A stretch of 64,000 nucleotides of DNA from Flavobacterium sp. WV_118_3 (lineage in GTDB: Bacteria > Bacteroidota > Bacteroidia > Flavobacteriales > Flavobacteriaceae), in the NCBI RefSeq assembly GCF_039778605.1, contig NZ_CP156060.1:806001-870000 (forward strand). The letters run 5' to 3'. The notes below the pieces were generated by a model. The model searched no databases, was not told the origin of the DNA, and saw nothing but the letters and a program-made list of their open reading frames with translations. This document shows, in pieces, positions 1-8,699 of this stretch; positions within the stretch are counted from its first letter, which is position 1; each line of letters begins with the position of its first letter. The position numbers and the translations under genes are program-made.

Positions 1-285
1 TGCTAAGGCTTCATTTCGTTTTACCTGATCGGGCGAACCTATATTTTTTTTCTTTCTTGGAAAATCGGCATTAACCATAATGAGATTATCATCCGCCATT
101 GTTGTAAAAACGGTGTTGTTAAAATAATCCCGATGCATTACAATACAGGGAACGCACCAGTCTGAACCGGAGAAGTTTAATAGGATTAGTTCGTTTTTTT
201 CTTTTGCTAATTTTTTAGCGTGTTCGAAATCCGGCTCCCAATGCGTAGGGAGTAATGCAACCAGAAGCAAGGCTATAAATTTCAT
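1..285 (-). CDS. thioredoxin-like thiol-disulfide protein (3' end outside window)
   Basis: Only the first 95 codons are present; the gene continues beyond base 1. The product starts with a hydrophobic stretch (MKFIALLLVALLP) that reads as a signal peptide, followed by a thioredoxin-like N-terminus in which SDWCVPC at about residues 41-47 carries a CxxC redox pair. The 'GSDWCVPC' context is typical of short periplasmic thioredoxin-fold proteins of Bacteroidetes. It probably reduces or isomerises disulfides in the envelope. The start is the ATG at 283-285, just before the signal peptide. Substrate unknown because the rest of the gene is not visible. Confidence 0.75.
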   Translation of the reverse strand, partial: MKFIALLLVALLPTHWEPDFEHAKKLAKEKNELILLNFSGSDWCVPCIVMHRDYFNNTVFTTMADDNLIMVNADFPRKKKNIGSPDQVKRNEALA

Positions 286-653
286 AAAAATCGGTGTTTA
301 AAGTGAAATCAGAACACAGCCGTTCTGATTTTATCGATTAACAATTTTATAAGTTAGCGTAGCAGTGTTCCATAATCCGGGAAATCAAAAATTGTTACAA
401 TAAGAAATAAGGCTACTAAAAAATTAAATTCTTGATAAAGCAACAGTATTTTTCTTAAATGTATAACTAAGGTATACTTTTTTTCGATGGACTGATTAAA
501 AAAAAATATAAAAAATACTGTTTATACAAAGAATAAATAACAATAATTTTAGAAGGTATCATTTTGTGTATGAGTGTTTTGTTTTTAAAAGCAGTCTTAA
601 TAAGAATTGAAAGAAACGTAGTAGGCAACTTAAAAATGCTTATATTTATAGTA
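286..653. other. divergent intergenic region with one strong hairpin
   Basis: This 368-base gap separates the leftward thioredoxin-like gene from the rightward metal-efflux operon, so it should hold both promoters. The only clear structure is the inverted repeat at 306-331. A weak -7 look-alike (TACTTTTT near 475-482) is present, but I could not place a convincing -33 partner. The rest is AT-rich with nothing recognisable. Confidence 0.5.
306..331. promoter_or_regulatory. perfect 10-bp inverted repeat upstream of the thioredoxin-like gene
   Basis: AAATCAGAAC (306-315) and GTTCTGATTT (322-331) form a perfect hairpin with a 6-base loop. It lies about 20 bases upstream of the leftward thioredoxin-like start. 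No rightward gene ends here, so it is not an obvious terminator. It may be an operator or a 5'-leader hairpin. Confidence 0.4.
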
Positions 654-1040
654 ATGAAAAAAACGATAGCGATACTATTTGTAAGCCTGTATCTGTTTTC
701 AACAACTCAATTATCGGAATTGTTGAAAATACCCATATTGGTCGAGCATTATATGGAGCATCGACACGAGAATGACAAAATAACACTATGGGATTTTTTA
801 TGCCTGCATTATGCTAATGGAAATATACATGATGCCGATTATGACCGCGACATGCAACTACCTTTTAAAGCATTGACGTATCCCGTGGTGGCTTGCATCT
901 CTTTTATTATTCCAACACCAATTTCTTTTACGAATCCACTAAACACGAACCGGGTAGAAAAGCAACAGGCATTTTATGAATCCCCGGATTATATTTCCTT
1001 ATATCTTTCAAGTATTTGGCAGCCTCCAAGGTTTTGTTAA
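654..1040 (+). CDS. small conserved protein at the head of the metal-efflux operon
   Basis: The product is about 128 residues, with an N-terminal hydrophobic segment (KKTIAILFVSLYLFS) and a His/Glu-rich stretch, EHYMEHRHENDKITLWDF, followed by LHYANGN and DADYDRDMQLPFK. From memory, short proteins of this type recur just upstream of CusA/CzcA genes in Bacteroidetes, but no function is established. The His-rich EHxxEHxxEN part could bind metal in the periplasm (inference). The frame is open back to 564, but the ATG at 654 directly precedes the signal-like segment and is the better start. The CusA gene follows 95 bases later. Confidence 0.65.
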   Translation: MKKTIAILFVSLYLFSTTQLSELLKIPILVEHYMEHRHENDKITLWDFLCLHYANGNIHDADYDRDMQLPFKALTYPVVACISFIIPTPISFTNPLNTNRVEKQQAFYESPDYISLYLSSIWQPPRFC

Positions 1041-1097
1041 TTTTTTTGAGTGAATAGAATTTCCAAACAGTAATAGTAGTGTTTGCAGATTTCTATG

Positions 1098-1107
1098 CGA
1101 ATATTCG
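1098..1107. promoter_or_regulatory. palindrome CGAATATTCG upstream of the CusA-TolC gene
   Basis: A perfect 10-base palindrome lies 29 bases before the CusA start, flanked by TATG and CATA. This is a sensible place for a metal-responsive repressor or activator site, but such a short palindrome can arise by chance and no regulator gene is nearby. Confidence 0.25.
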
Positions 1108-1135
1108 AAACATATCAGATTAATAAAATAGAACT

Positions 1136-4100
1136 ATGTTAAATAAAATAATTGAGTTTTCCGTAAGGAATAAACTCATAATCGGGCTATTGGTATTGGC
1201 GCTGCTTGGCTATGGAGGCTATCAGGCAACACAATTGCCCATCGATGCGGTTCCTGATATTACCAATAATCAGGTTCAGGTAATCACTACAGCGCCGTCA
1301 TTCGGAGCCACCGATATTGAACGGTTGGTAACCTTTCCGATTGAACAGGCTAACAGTAATATTTCGGGATTAAAGGAGATCCGGAGCTTTTCCAGATTCG
1401 GACTGTCTTTGGTGACCATAGTGTTTGAAGATAATGTCGATATCTACTGGGCCCGGCAACAGGTAGCGGAACGTTTACAACAAGTGCAAAGTCAAATCCC
1501 GCAGGGGATAGGAACGCCTGGTTTAGGGCCAATTTCTACCGGATTGGGAGAGATTTATCAGTATGTGTTGCGTCCTGAGAAAGGATACGAACAAAAATAT
1601 GATATTACCGATTTAAGGACCTTGCAGGACTGGATTGTACGCCGACAATTATTGGGCGTAAAAGGAGTCGCCGAAGTCAGTAGTTTTGGGGGAAAATTAA
1701 AGCAGTATGAAATTGCAGTTAATCCCAATAAATTAAATGCTTATGGTATTACGATAAACGATGTTTTTACAGCGCTGGAAACCAATAATCAAAATACCGG
1801 AGGTGCCTATATCGAAAAAGGACCAACCGTATTGTATATCCGAAGTGAAGGACTCATTGGCACCATAACCGATATCGAAAATATTGCCATAGCCGGTAAA
1901 AATAATGAAACCCCGTTGTTTTTAAGAGATATTGCCGATATCAAAACCGGATTTGCAACTCGTTTTGGAGCCATGTGCTATAACGATCAGGGCGAAGTAG
2001 CCGGCGCGGTAGTTATGATGCTTAAAGGAGCCAACAGCAGCCAGGTGATAAAAAATGTAAAAGAACGTATTGATCAGATCCAGAAAACGCTACCAAAAGG
2101 CGTGGTAATCGAACCTTTTCTTGACCGGACTAAAATGGTGAACAATGCGATTGGTACCGTCGAGCGGAATCTGTTGGAGGGCGCCTTGATTGTCGTTTTT
2201 GTACTTGTGGTTTTTCTGGGAAATATCCGGGCCGGTTTGCTTGTGGCTTCCGTAATTCCGCTATCGATGCTTTTTGCGATCTGTATGATGAACGCCTTTG
2301 GTGTTAGCGGTAATCTGATGAGTTTAGGAGCACTGGATTTCGGACTGATTGTAGATGGGGCGGTAATTATTGTCGAATCGGTGATGCATCAGCTTTCGCA
2401 TAACGCCCGATTTCAGAAGGTTACCAATCTGTCCGGAAAGCAGATGGATAAAACGGTAATCGGATCGGCCAGTAAGATGATGAACAGTGCCGTATTCGGA
2501 CAAATTATCATTTTAATTGTATACCTGCCTATTTTTACCCTGGAAGGAATCGAAGGTAAGATGTTTCGACCTATGGCACAAACAGTAGCTTTTGCACTTC
2601 TTGGCGCATTTATTTTGTCGCTCACCTATATCCCGATGATGAGTTCTTTTTTTCTAAGTAAAAAAATTAACCACAAGGCCAACCTGTCCGATAGGGTTAT
2701 GGCACGTATAGAAAGCATCTATAAAAAAAACTTAATAAAGGTTTTACGAATTCCGGGAGCTGTTTTAGCAGTTGTAATCGGGCTTTTTGGGATTGCCATT
2801 TTGGTACTGACAACATTGGGAGGCGAGTTTATCCCTTCGCTGGAAGAAGGTGATTTTGCGGTTGATACCCGTGTATTAACCGGAAGTAATCTGACGACTA
2901 CGATAGAAACGACCCAAAAAGCCGCTCATATATTGAAATCACAGTTTCCCGAAGTGATTAAAGTGGTTACTAAAATCGGTAGTGGAGAAGTTCCAACTGA
3001 TCCGATGCCTATGGATGCCAGCGATATGATGGTGATTCTAAAGGATAAGAGTGAATGGACTTCGGCACATACTTTTCCGGAATTGTCGGCCAAAATGCAT
3101 AAAGCATTAGAAGATGTACCCGGTATAACAGCGGGATTTCAGTTTCCGGTTCAAATGCGGTTTAATGAGTTGATGACCGGAGCCCGACAGGATGTGGTTT
3201 TAAAAATTTTTGGCGAAAATCTGGATTCACTCGCCAAAACGGCCAATCGATTGGGGAAAGTAATCGGAACTGTAAAGGGAGCCGAAAATATTTATATTGA
3301 ACCGGTTACCGGTATGCCACAGATTATCATTTCGTATAACCGACCTTTAATTGCACAATACCATTTATCGATAGCCGATATCAATAGAGTGGTGAATACC
3401 GCCTTTGCAGGGCAAAGTTCCGGATTGGTTTTTGAAGGCGAAAAACGGTTTGACCTTGTGGTTCGACTTAATACCAGTGATCGGAAAAATATCGAAGATG
3501 TCCGTAATTTATTGATCCCAACTCCAAACGGAAAGCAGATTCCTTTGGTACAACTGGCCGATATTCAGATTAAAAATGGACCCAACCAGATTCAACGGGA
3601 AAATGCGCAGCGCCGGATAATTGTAGGATTTAATGTAAAAGGACGCGATGTACAAAGTATTGTAGAAGAACTGCAAACAAAAGTTAATTCGCAACTTAAG
3701 TTGCCCGATGGGTATTATATTACCTATGGCGGTTCGTTTGAAAACCTGAACGAAGCGAAAAGCCGTCTACTGGTAGCGGTTCCGGTTTCATTGCTACTGA
3801 TTTTTGTATTACTGTTTTTTGCGTTTAAATCTGTAAAAGAGAGTTTACTTATTTACACGGCGATTCCATTATCGACCATAGGTGGAATTTTGTTCCTTGC
3901 TTTAAGAGGAATGCCCTTTAGTATCAGTGCCGGCGTTGGATTTATTGCCCTTTTTGGCGTAGCCGTATTGAATGGTATTGTTTTGATTGCAGAATTTAAC
4001 CGTCTAAAGAAAGCAAATATGAAAAATATAGCCCGAATTGTCATAACCGGTACCGGATTGCGACTTCGTCCGGTATTAATGACCGCATTTGTAGCTTCAC

Positions 4101-5476
4101 TGGGCTTTTTGCCTATGGCAGTAAGTAATGGTGCGGGAGCCGAGGTACAACGTCCGCTCGCAACGGTAGTAATTGGAGGATTACTAATTGCGACCTTTCT
4201 GACACTTTTTGTATTGCCGATCCTCTTTATTTTATTTGAAAAGGGAATCAAATGGAAAGTCGGAATGAAAAGCTTGAAATTGTTTTGTATTATGACCTTT
4301 TTAACGGTGGGGACGATACAGGCACAAACGGAGATCACCCTTGATCAAGCCTTGGAAACGGCAGTAAAAAACAATCGGATTCTTAAAAGTGAACACTTAA
4401 AAGCCACTTATGCGGAAGCTCTGATTAAATCATCTGCCAGCTTGCCTCAAACCGATTTTACTGCAGATGTAGGTCAGATTAATAGTTATTACAATGATAC
4501 CAAATTTGGAGTGGCACAGAGTTTTGCTTTTCCAACAGTGTATACAAGACAACGACAACTTTTTGAGGAAGAATGGAAGCAAAGTTTACTAGGGGTTTCT
4601 CTAAAAGAATATGAAGTCAAAAAAGCCGTTACTCAACTTTATTATCAGTTACAGTACTGGTATGAAAAGGAAAAACTTCTTTCGAAAGCCGATACACTTT
4701 ACGGTAATTTTTACCAAAAAGCAAATCTCCGACTTCAAAAAGGAGAAAGTAATGTTTTGGAAAAAGCAACTGCCGAAACCCAAAAAATGGCTATAACCAC
4801 TCAACTAAAACAAATCCAACAGGAAATCGCAATAGGGTTATTACAATTTCAGTTATTGCTTAATTCGGATACCGTGTATAAACCGGAAAATACCGATAAA
4901 AAAGCAGCATTAATACCGGCTGTTGGTGTTGATGAAAATCCTTTTTTACAATTATTGGAACAATCCAAGACCGTAGCGGCACGACAAACAGCCTTGGAAC
5001 GAGCCCGGTTACTACCCGGATTTATGGTGGGCTATAGTAATACCAGTTTTAGAGGTACCGGCGCGAATGAGGTGGTATACGATGCCGGAAGCCGTTTCCA
5101 TTCCATTCAGGCAGGAGTTTCGGTACCACTATTTACCAAGGGACAGAAAAACAGAGCAAAAGCTTCGAAAATAATGGAAACAGTAGCGCAAAGCGATTAT
5201 GAAGCCGCAACTGCGCTACTTCAAACACAAAATAAAAAGCTGATGGCAGCCTATCTGAGTAACCTCGAAATCGTGCAGTATTTTGAAAATAACGGACTTA
5301 AAAATGCCTCGTTAATTGCAGAAACAGCCGAAAAACAGTTCGTAAATGGAGAAATTAACTACCTCGATTTCGTACTGCTTTTAAATCAGTCTATCAGTAT
5401 ACAAAATAATTATGCAGAAGCCTTAAAAACACTGAACGACACCGTTATTCAACTGAATTATCTTACCTCAAATTAA
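1136..5476 (+). CDS. cusA: CusA/CzcA heavy-metal RND efflux pump fused to a TolC-like outer-membrane factor
   Basis: This 1446-residue protein has a full RND pump (about residues 1-1035) followed by a TolC-type helical domain (about 1060-1446). The proton-relay motif DFGLIVDGAVIIVE places acidic residues at 401, 407 and 414, matching the D/D/E spacing of CzcA. Metal-RND features such as the N-terminal 'LPIDAVPDI' are also present. Residues 1044-1060 (MKSLKLFCIMTFLTVGTIQAQ) look like a complete signal peptide inside the chain, and the TolC part begins EITLDQALETAVKNN. It should export Cu, Ag, Co, Zn or Cd ions with the CusB adaptor encoded 6 bases downstream. Fusions of this kind are known in Bacteroidetes. 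Metal specificity cannot be read from the sequence. Confidence 0.93.
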   Translation: MLNKIIEFSVRNKLIIGLLVLALLGYGGYQATQLPIDAVPDITNNQVQVITTAPSFGATDIERLVTFPIEQANSNISGLKEIRSFSRFGLSLVTIVFEDNVDIYWARQQVAERLQQVQSQIPQGIGTPGLGPISTGLGEIYQYVLRPEKGYEQKYDITDLRTLQDWIVRRQLLGVKGVAEVSSFGGKLKQYEIAVNPNKLNAYGITINDVFTALETNNQNTGGAYIEKGPTVLYIRSEGLIGTITDIENIAIAGKNNETPLFLRDIADIKTGFATRFGAMCYNDQGEVAGAVVMMLKGANSSQVIKNVKERIDQIQKTLPKGVVIEPFLDRTKMVNNAIGTVERNLLEGALIVVFVLVVFLGNIRAGLLVASVIPLSMLFAICMMNAFGVSGNLMSLGALDFGLIVDGAVIIVESVMHQLSHNARFQKVTNLSGKQMDKTVIGSASKMMNSAVFGQIIILIVYLPIFTLEGIEGKMFRPMAQTVAFALLGAFILSLTYIPMMSSFFLSKKINHKANLSDRVMARIESIYKKNLIKVLRIPGAVLAVVIGLFGIAILVLTTLGGEFIPSLEEGDFAVDTRVLTGSNLTTTIETTQKAAHILKSQFPEVIKVVTKIGSGEVPTDPMPMDASDMMVILKDKSEWTSAHTFPELSAKMHKALEDVPGITAGFQFPVQMRFNELMTGARQDVVLKIFGENLDSLAKTANRLGKVIGTVKGAENIYIEPVTGMPQIIISYNRPLIAQYHLSIADINRVVNTAFAGQSSGLVFEGEKRFDLVVRLNTSDRKNIEDVRNLLIPTPNGKQIPLVQLADIQIKNGPNQIQRENAQRRIIVGFNVKGRDVQSIVEELQTKVNSQLKLPDGYYITYGGSFENLNEAKSRLLVAVPVSLLLIFVLLFFAFKSVKESLLIYTAIPLSTIGGILFLALRGMPFSISAGVGFIALFGVAVLNGIVLIAEFNRLKKANMKNIARIVITGTGLRLRPVLMTAFVASLGFLPMAVSNGAGAEVQRPLATVVIGGLLIATFLTLFVLPILFILFEKGIKWKVGMKSLKLFCIMTFLTVGTIQAQTEITLDQALETAVKNNRILKSEHLKATYAEALIKSSASLPQTDFTADVGQINSYYNDTKFGVAQSFAFPTVYTRQRQLFEEEWKQSLLGVSLKEYEVKKAVTQLYYQLQYWYEKEKLLSKADTLYGNFYQKANLRLQKGESNVLEKATAETQKMAITTQLKQIQQEIAIGLLQFQLLLNSDTVYKPENTDKKAALIPAVGVDENPFLQLLEQSKTVAARQTALERARLLPGFMVGYSNTSFRGTGANEVVYDAGSRFHSIQAGVSVPLFTKGQKNRAKASKIMETVAQSDYEAATALLQTQNKKLMAAYLSNLEIVQYFENNGLKNASLIAETAEKQFVNGEINYLDFVLLLNQSISIQNNYAEALKTLNDTVIQLNYLTSN

Positions 5477-5482
5477 AAAAAT

Positions 5483-6691
5483 ATGATAACGATAGGATTA
5501 GATAGCCCTAAAAAACGGGGGATCATAAATATAACAAAATACAAATTCCAGAGATTCCCGGGAGCAGTACTGATTATGGTATTACTGGGACTGGTAAGCT
5601 GTAAAAATAAAACCGAAGTCGCATCGGATACCAACATTTCTAAAAAAGAAAATCAGGTGGTACTTACTACTGCGCAGTTTAAAAATGCCGGTATTGAAAC
5701 CACACAGTTGACGTCAAAAAACATGGCGGGTATCCTGAAACTAAACGGAAAAATAGATGTTCCACCACAAAATCTGATTTCCGTAAGTGCGCCCTTAGGA
5801 GGCTATTTGCTGCAAACCAATCTTTTGCCCGGAACGCATGTCCGTAAAGGAGAGCGAATTGCGATTATGGAAGATCAACAATATATCCAGTTGCAACAGG
5901 ATTATTTACAGGCGAAGTCCAGACTCAATTTTGCCGAGTTGGATTATCAGCGCCAGAAAGACCTCAACCAAAGTCAGGCCAGCAGTAATAAGGTCTTGCA
6001 ATTGGCTCAGGCAGAAATGAACAACCAGCGTATCCTGATGCAGGCACTGGCCGAAAAATTAAAACTGATCCATATTAATCCGGCGACACTTACAGCGGAT
6101 AAGATTTCGAAAAATGTTTCGGTTTACAGTACGATTTCCGGTTTTGTGAGTAAAGTCAATGCCAACATTGGTAAATATGTAACCCCTTCTGATGTGATGT
6201 TTGAACTGATTGATCCGGAAGATATTCACCTGAGTTTACAGGTATATGAAAAAGACGTGATTAAACTGGCTATAGGTCAGAAAATAATAGCTTACAGCAA
6301 TGCGGAACCGGATAAAAAATATGAAGCCCGAATCATTTTGATCAGTAAAGATATTAATACCGATGGATTAACTACCGTGCATTGTCATTTTACCAAGTAT
6401 GATAAAGACCTGTTACCGGGTATGTATATGAATGCTGAGGTGGAATTGACTTCCGGTAAAGTGAATACACTTCCGGAAGCCAGTATCGTTAATTTTGAAG
6501 GAAAGAATTATGTTTTCATTCAAACGGGTCTTCGAACCTATAAAATGCAGGAAGTTAGCATCGGAAATCAGGAAAATTCGGATGTGGAAATACAAAATAG
6601 TAGTATTTTAGAGGGAAAGACCCTTGTTTTAAAGGGAGCTTATGCGTTGCTAATGCAATTAAAAAATAAGGAAAATGATACAGAATATTAG
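5483..6691 (+). CDS. cusB: RND efflux periplasmic adaptor, CusB/HlyD family
   Basis: This 402-residue membrane-fusion protein bridges the inner-membrane pump and the outer-membrane channel. An N-terminal lipobox (LLGLVSC, Cys at about residue 40) suggests a lipoprotein. A barrel-sandwich half (SVSAPLGGYLLQTNLLPGTHV), a coiled-coil hairpin at about 130-195, the second sandwich half (VYSTISGFVSKVNANIGKYV) and beta-barrel domains follow. The annotated ATG gives an unusually long, basic region before the lipobox; a later in-frame start such as the ATG immediately before VLLGLVSC is possible. It follows the pump gene by 6 bases and overlaps the PAP2 gene by 17 bases, so the genes are cotranscribed. 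Confidence 0.9.
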   Translation: MITIGLDSPKKRGIINITKYKFQRFPGAVLIMVLLGLVSCKNKTEVASDTNISKKENQVVLTTAQFKNAGIETTQLTSKNMAGILKLNGKIDVPPQNLISVSAPLGGYLLQTNLLPGTHVRKGERIAIMEDQQYIQLQQDYLQAKSRLNFAELDYQRQKDLNQSQASSNKVLQLAQAEMNNQRILMQALAEKLKLIHINPATLTADKISKNVSVYSTISGFVSKVNANIGKYVTPSDVMFELIDPEDIHLSLQVYEKDVIKLAIGQKIIAYSNAEPDKKYEARIILISKDINTDGLTTVHCHFTKYDKDLLPGMYMNAEVELTSGKVNTLPEASIVNFEGKNYVFIQTGLRTYKMQEVSIGNQENSDVEIQNSSILEGKTLVLKGAYALLMQLKNKENDTEY

Positions 6692-7475
6692 AAAAACAAT
6701 ACTGCTGCTGGTGGTCTTATTTTGGGAGACTACCTTTTTCGGAGCGACAGGTACCGGTACTTATCAGTTTACGGTACACAACCCTGATACTACAGTAATA
6801 GTAAAAAAAGCAGATCCGGTTTATCAGTTTTCAACCAAAAAAATGATTATACCGGCTGTATTTATTACGTATGGACTGTTGAGTCTTATGGTTGAAGATA
6901 TTAAGAATATTAATAATTCCACGCAATTTGAGGTAAGCGAACATGCTCCAAAGCATATTGTATATGATAATTATACCCAATATGCGCCGGCAGCCGCGGT
7001 ATATGCCTTAAATCTGTTTGGAGTTGAGGGGAAACACAATTTACGGGATCGTACTCTGATTTATGCGACTTCGCAGCTGATTGCCGGAGCGATCATCATG
7101 CCGGTAAAGTATCTTGTTAAAGAAGAGCGGCCCGATAAAACAAATAACCTTTCATTTCCATCCGGACATACAGCAACCGCTTTTTCATCGGCACACTTTA
7201 TGTTTCGCGAATACGAAGACAAATCCCTTTGGTTGGCACTTTCCGGATATCCTCTGGCAGCATTTACTGGTATTTACCGGATTTTAAATGATAAACACTG
7301 GGTAGGAGATGTTATCACCGGAGCCGGAATTGGAATCCTGTCTACCGAGTTGGCGTACTGGCTTTTTCCAAAGATTGATCATCTTTTAAAAGGAAAGGGA
7401 CAGAAAACAAGCACGCTGGTCTATCCGTTTTATCAGTCCAACAATGTAGGGTTAGGTTTTACACGAAAATTTTAG
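6675..7475 (+). CDS. PAP2-superfamily membrane phosphatase
   Basis: The 266-residue protein carries the three PAP2 phosphatase motifs: KYLVKEERP (KX6RP), PSGH in SFPSGHTATAF, and YRILNDKHWVGDV (RX5HX3D). The first Ser of the usual third motif is Tyr here, but Arg, His and Asp are kept. It begins with a signal-like segment and has several membrane helices, so the active site should face the periplasm and act on lipid phosphates such as phosphatidate or undecaprenyl pyrophosphate. It starts inside the 3' end of the adaptor gene. Why a lipid phosphatase belongs to a metal-efflux operon is not evident. Confidence 0.85.
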   Translation: MIQNIRKTILLLVVLFWETTFFGATGTGTYQFTVHNPDTTVIVKKADPVYQFSTKKMIIPAVFITYGLLSLMVEDIKNINNSTQFEVSEHAPKHIVYDNYTQYAPAAAVYALNLFGVEGKHNLRDRTLIYATSQLIAGAIIMPVKYLVKEERPDKTNNLSFPSGHTATAFSSAHFMFREYEDKSLWLALSGYPLAAFTGIYRILNDKHWVGDVITGAGIGILSTELAYWLFPKIDHLLKGKGQKTSTLVYPFYQSNNVGLGFTRKF

Positions 7476-7484
7476 AGGATTATT

Positions 7485-8174
7485 ATGGAATTGGAAAAAC
7501 ATTATGTCAATAGGGTAGGATGGTTGCGTGCCGCCGTTTTAGGAGCAAACGATGGAATTTTATCGACCAGTAGTATTGTAATTGGCGTAGCGGCCGCCAG
7601 TAACGATCGTACGGTTATTGTTCTCACAGCATTAGCCGGGCTGGTGGCCGGAGCCATGTCTATGGCCGCAGGTGAATATGTTTCGGTGAGTTCTCAGGAA
7701 GATACCGAAGCATCTGATCTGGCCAGGGAAAAACAGGAATTAGAGCTGATGCCGGATATCGAATTGAGAGAACTCGCGAAAGTATACCAGCGAAGGGGAC
7801 TTGATACGGATTTAGCCTTACAGGTTGCCGAACAATTAACGCGTCATAATGCACTTGAAGCACATGCCCGGGACGAACTGGGATTAAATGAAATTACTCA
7901 GGCAAAACCATTACTCGCCGCTATGGCCTCATTTTTTTCGTTTGTGGCCGGAGCGGTATTACCGTTACTGGTTTCCTGGTTGGCTCCGATGGTATATATG
8001 ATTCCGTATCAATATCTTTTTTCAATTGTCTTTTTAATGTTTTTAGGTGCTGTTGCAGCAAAAGCGGGAGGATCTGGTATCCGAAAAGCAGTGATGCGGA
8101 TCTGTTTTTGGGGAACCGTTGCCATGGGCGCAACTGCTTTGGTTGGCTATCTTTTTGGCGTTAATACTGTATAA
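7485..8174 (+). CDS. VIT1/CCC1-family Fe2+/Mn2+ transporter
   Basis: A 229-residue membrane protein with the family N-terminus (HYVNRVGWLRAAVLGANDG), the conserved GAMSMAAGEYVSVSSQ segment, an acidic cytoplasmic loop (EKQELELMPDIELREL) and three C-terminal helices. Known family members move ferrous iron or manganese out of the cytosol, into vacuoles in plants and yeast. The start lies 9 bases after the PAP2 stop, so it is the last gene of the metal-efflux operon. This suggests the operon handles iron or manganese along with the RND substrate. Confidence 0.88.
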   Translation: MELEKHYVNRVGWLRAAVLGANDGILSTSSIVIGVAAASNDRTVIVLTALAGLVAGAMSMAAGEYVSVSSQEDTEASDLAREKQELELMPDIELRELAKVYQRRGLDTDLALQVAEQLTRHNALEAHARDELGLNEITQAKPLLAAMASFFSFVAGAVLPLLVSWLAPMVYMIPYQYLFSIVFLMFLGAVAAKAGGSGIRKAVMRICFWGTVAMGATALVGYLFGVNTV

Positions 8175-8175
8175 A

Positions 8176-8197
8176 GACCGGAAATTGAGGTCCGGTT
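8176..8197 (+). other. short hairpin after the VIT gene
   Basis: ACCGGA (8177-8182) and TCCGGT (8191-8196) can pair just after the VIT stop codon. There is no U-tract behind the stem, so it is at best a weak terminator or 3'-end stabilising hairpin. Confidence 0.35.
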
Positions 8198-8228
8198 ATA
8201 GGCTAGGTTTGCTGATAATCGGCCTTGA

Positions 8229-8527
8229 TTAGAAGGATATTTAGGACGATTTTATATTTTACGTGTATCTACTACGATTTCATTTAGCGAAAAAGAAGTT
8301 AATGTTGCTATTCTAGAAAAATTCCAAAGGAAGATATATGTAACAATGGCAGCCATGATACCGCAAAAATAGTTGTAGGTAATAAATATTATGGAATGAT
8401 AAAGTTGCCTGATTTAACTGATGAAAAATTTGGAGAAAGCAGAACTAAGATAACTATTAAGCAATTGGAATTAACATCTATTCAGTATAATGAATTTATA
8501 AACGGTGTAATGAGTAAGAAGGAATAG
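8229..8527 (+). pseudogene. frameshifted and 5'-truncated gene remnant
   Basis: Two overlapping frames read as one protein. From 8229 the first frame gives LRVSTTISFSEKEVNVAILE and then FQRK, and it hits a stop at 8370-8372. The other frame reads KEDICNNGSHDTAKIVVG, continues NKYYGMIKLPDLTDEKFGES and ends at 8525-8527. Joining them near 8320-8330, where both give FQR(K), restores one continuous coding sense. There is no ATG at the front and a TGA stands directly upstream, so the 5' end is gone too. I do not recognise the family. It marks the left edge of the AT-rich accessory region. Confidence 0.55.
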
Positions 8528-8699
8528 GTTAGAATCTTAAGTAATAAGTGGTTTAAATTTGATAAAAAGAAGATGATACAGTTTTAATCTTCTCTAAAAA
8601 TAGCTACATAAATATTTGCTACCTATCTTATATGAAATATTTTATAATATTTAATGAGCTAATTTTCTCCATAGTAAAAGCAAAGGAAGCGTTTATAAA

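Noticed and set aside
3853..4338. 161-codon leftward open frame inside the CusA gene
   Set aside because: It is antisense to a strongly conserved RND pump region and has the composition of a shadow frame.
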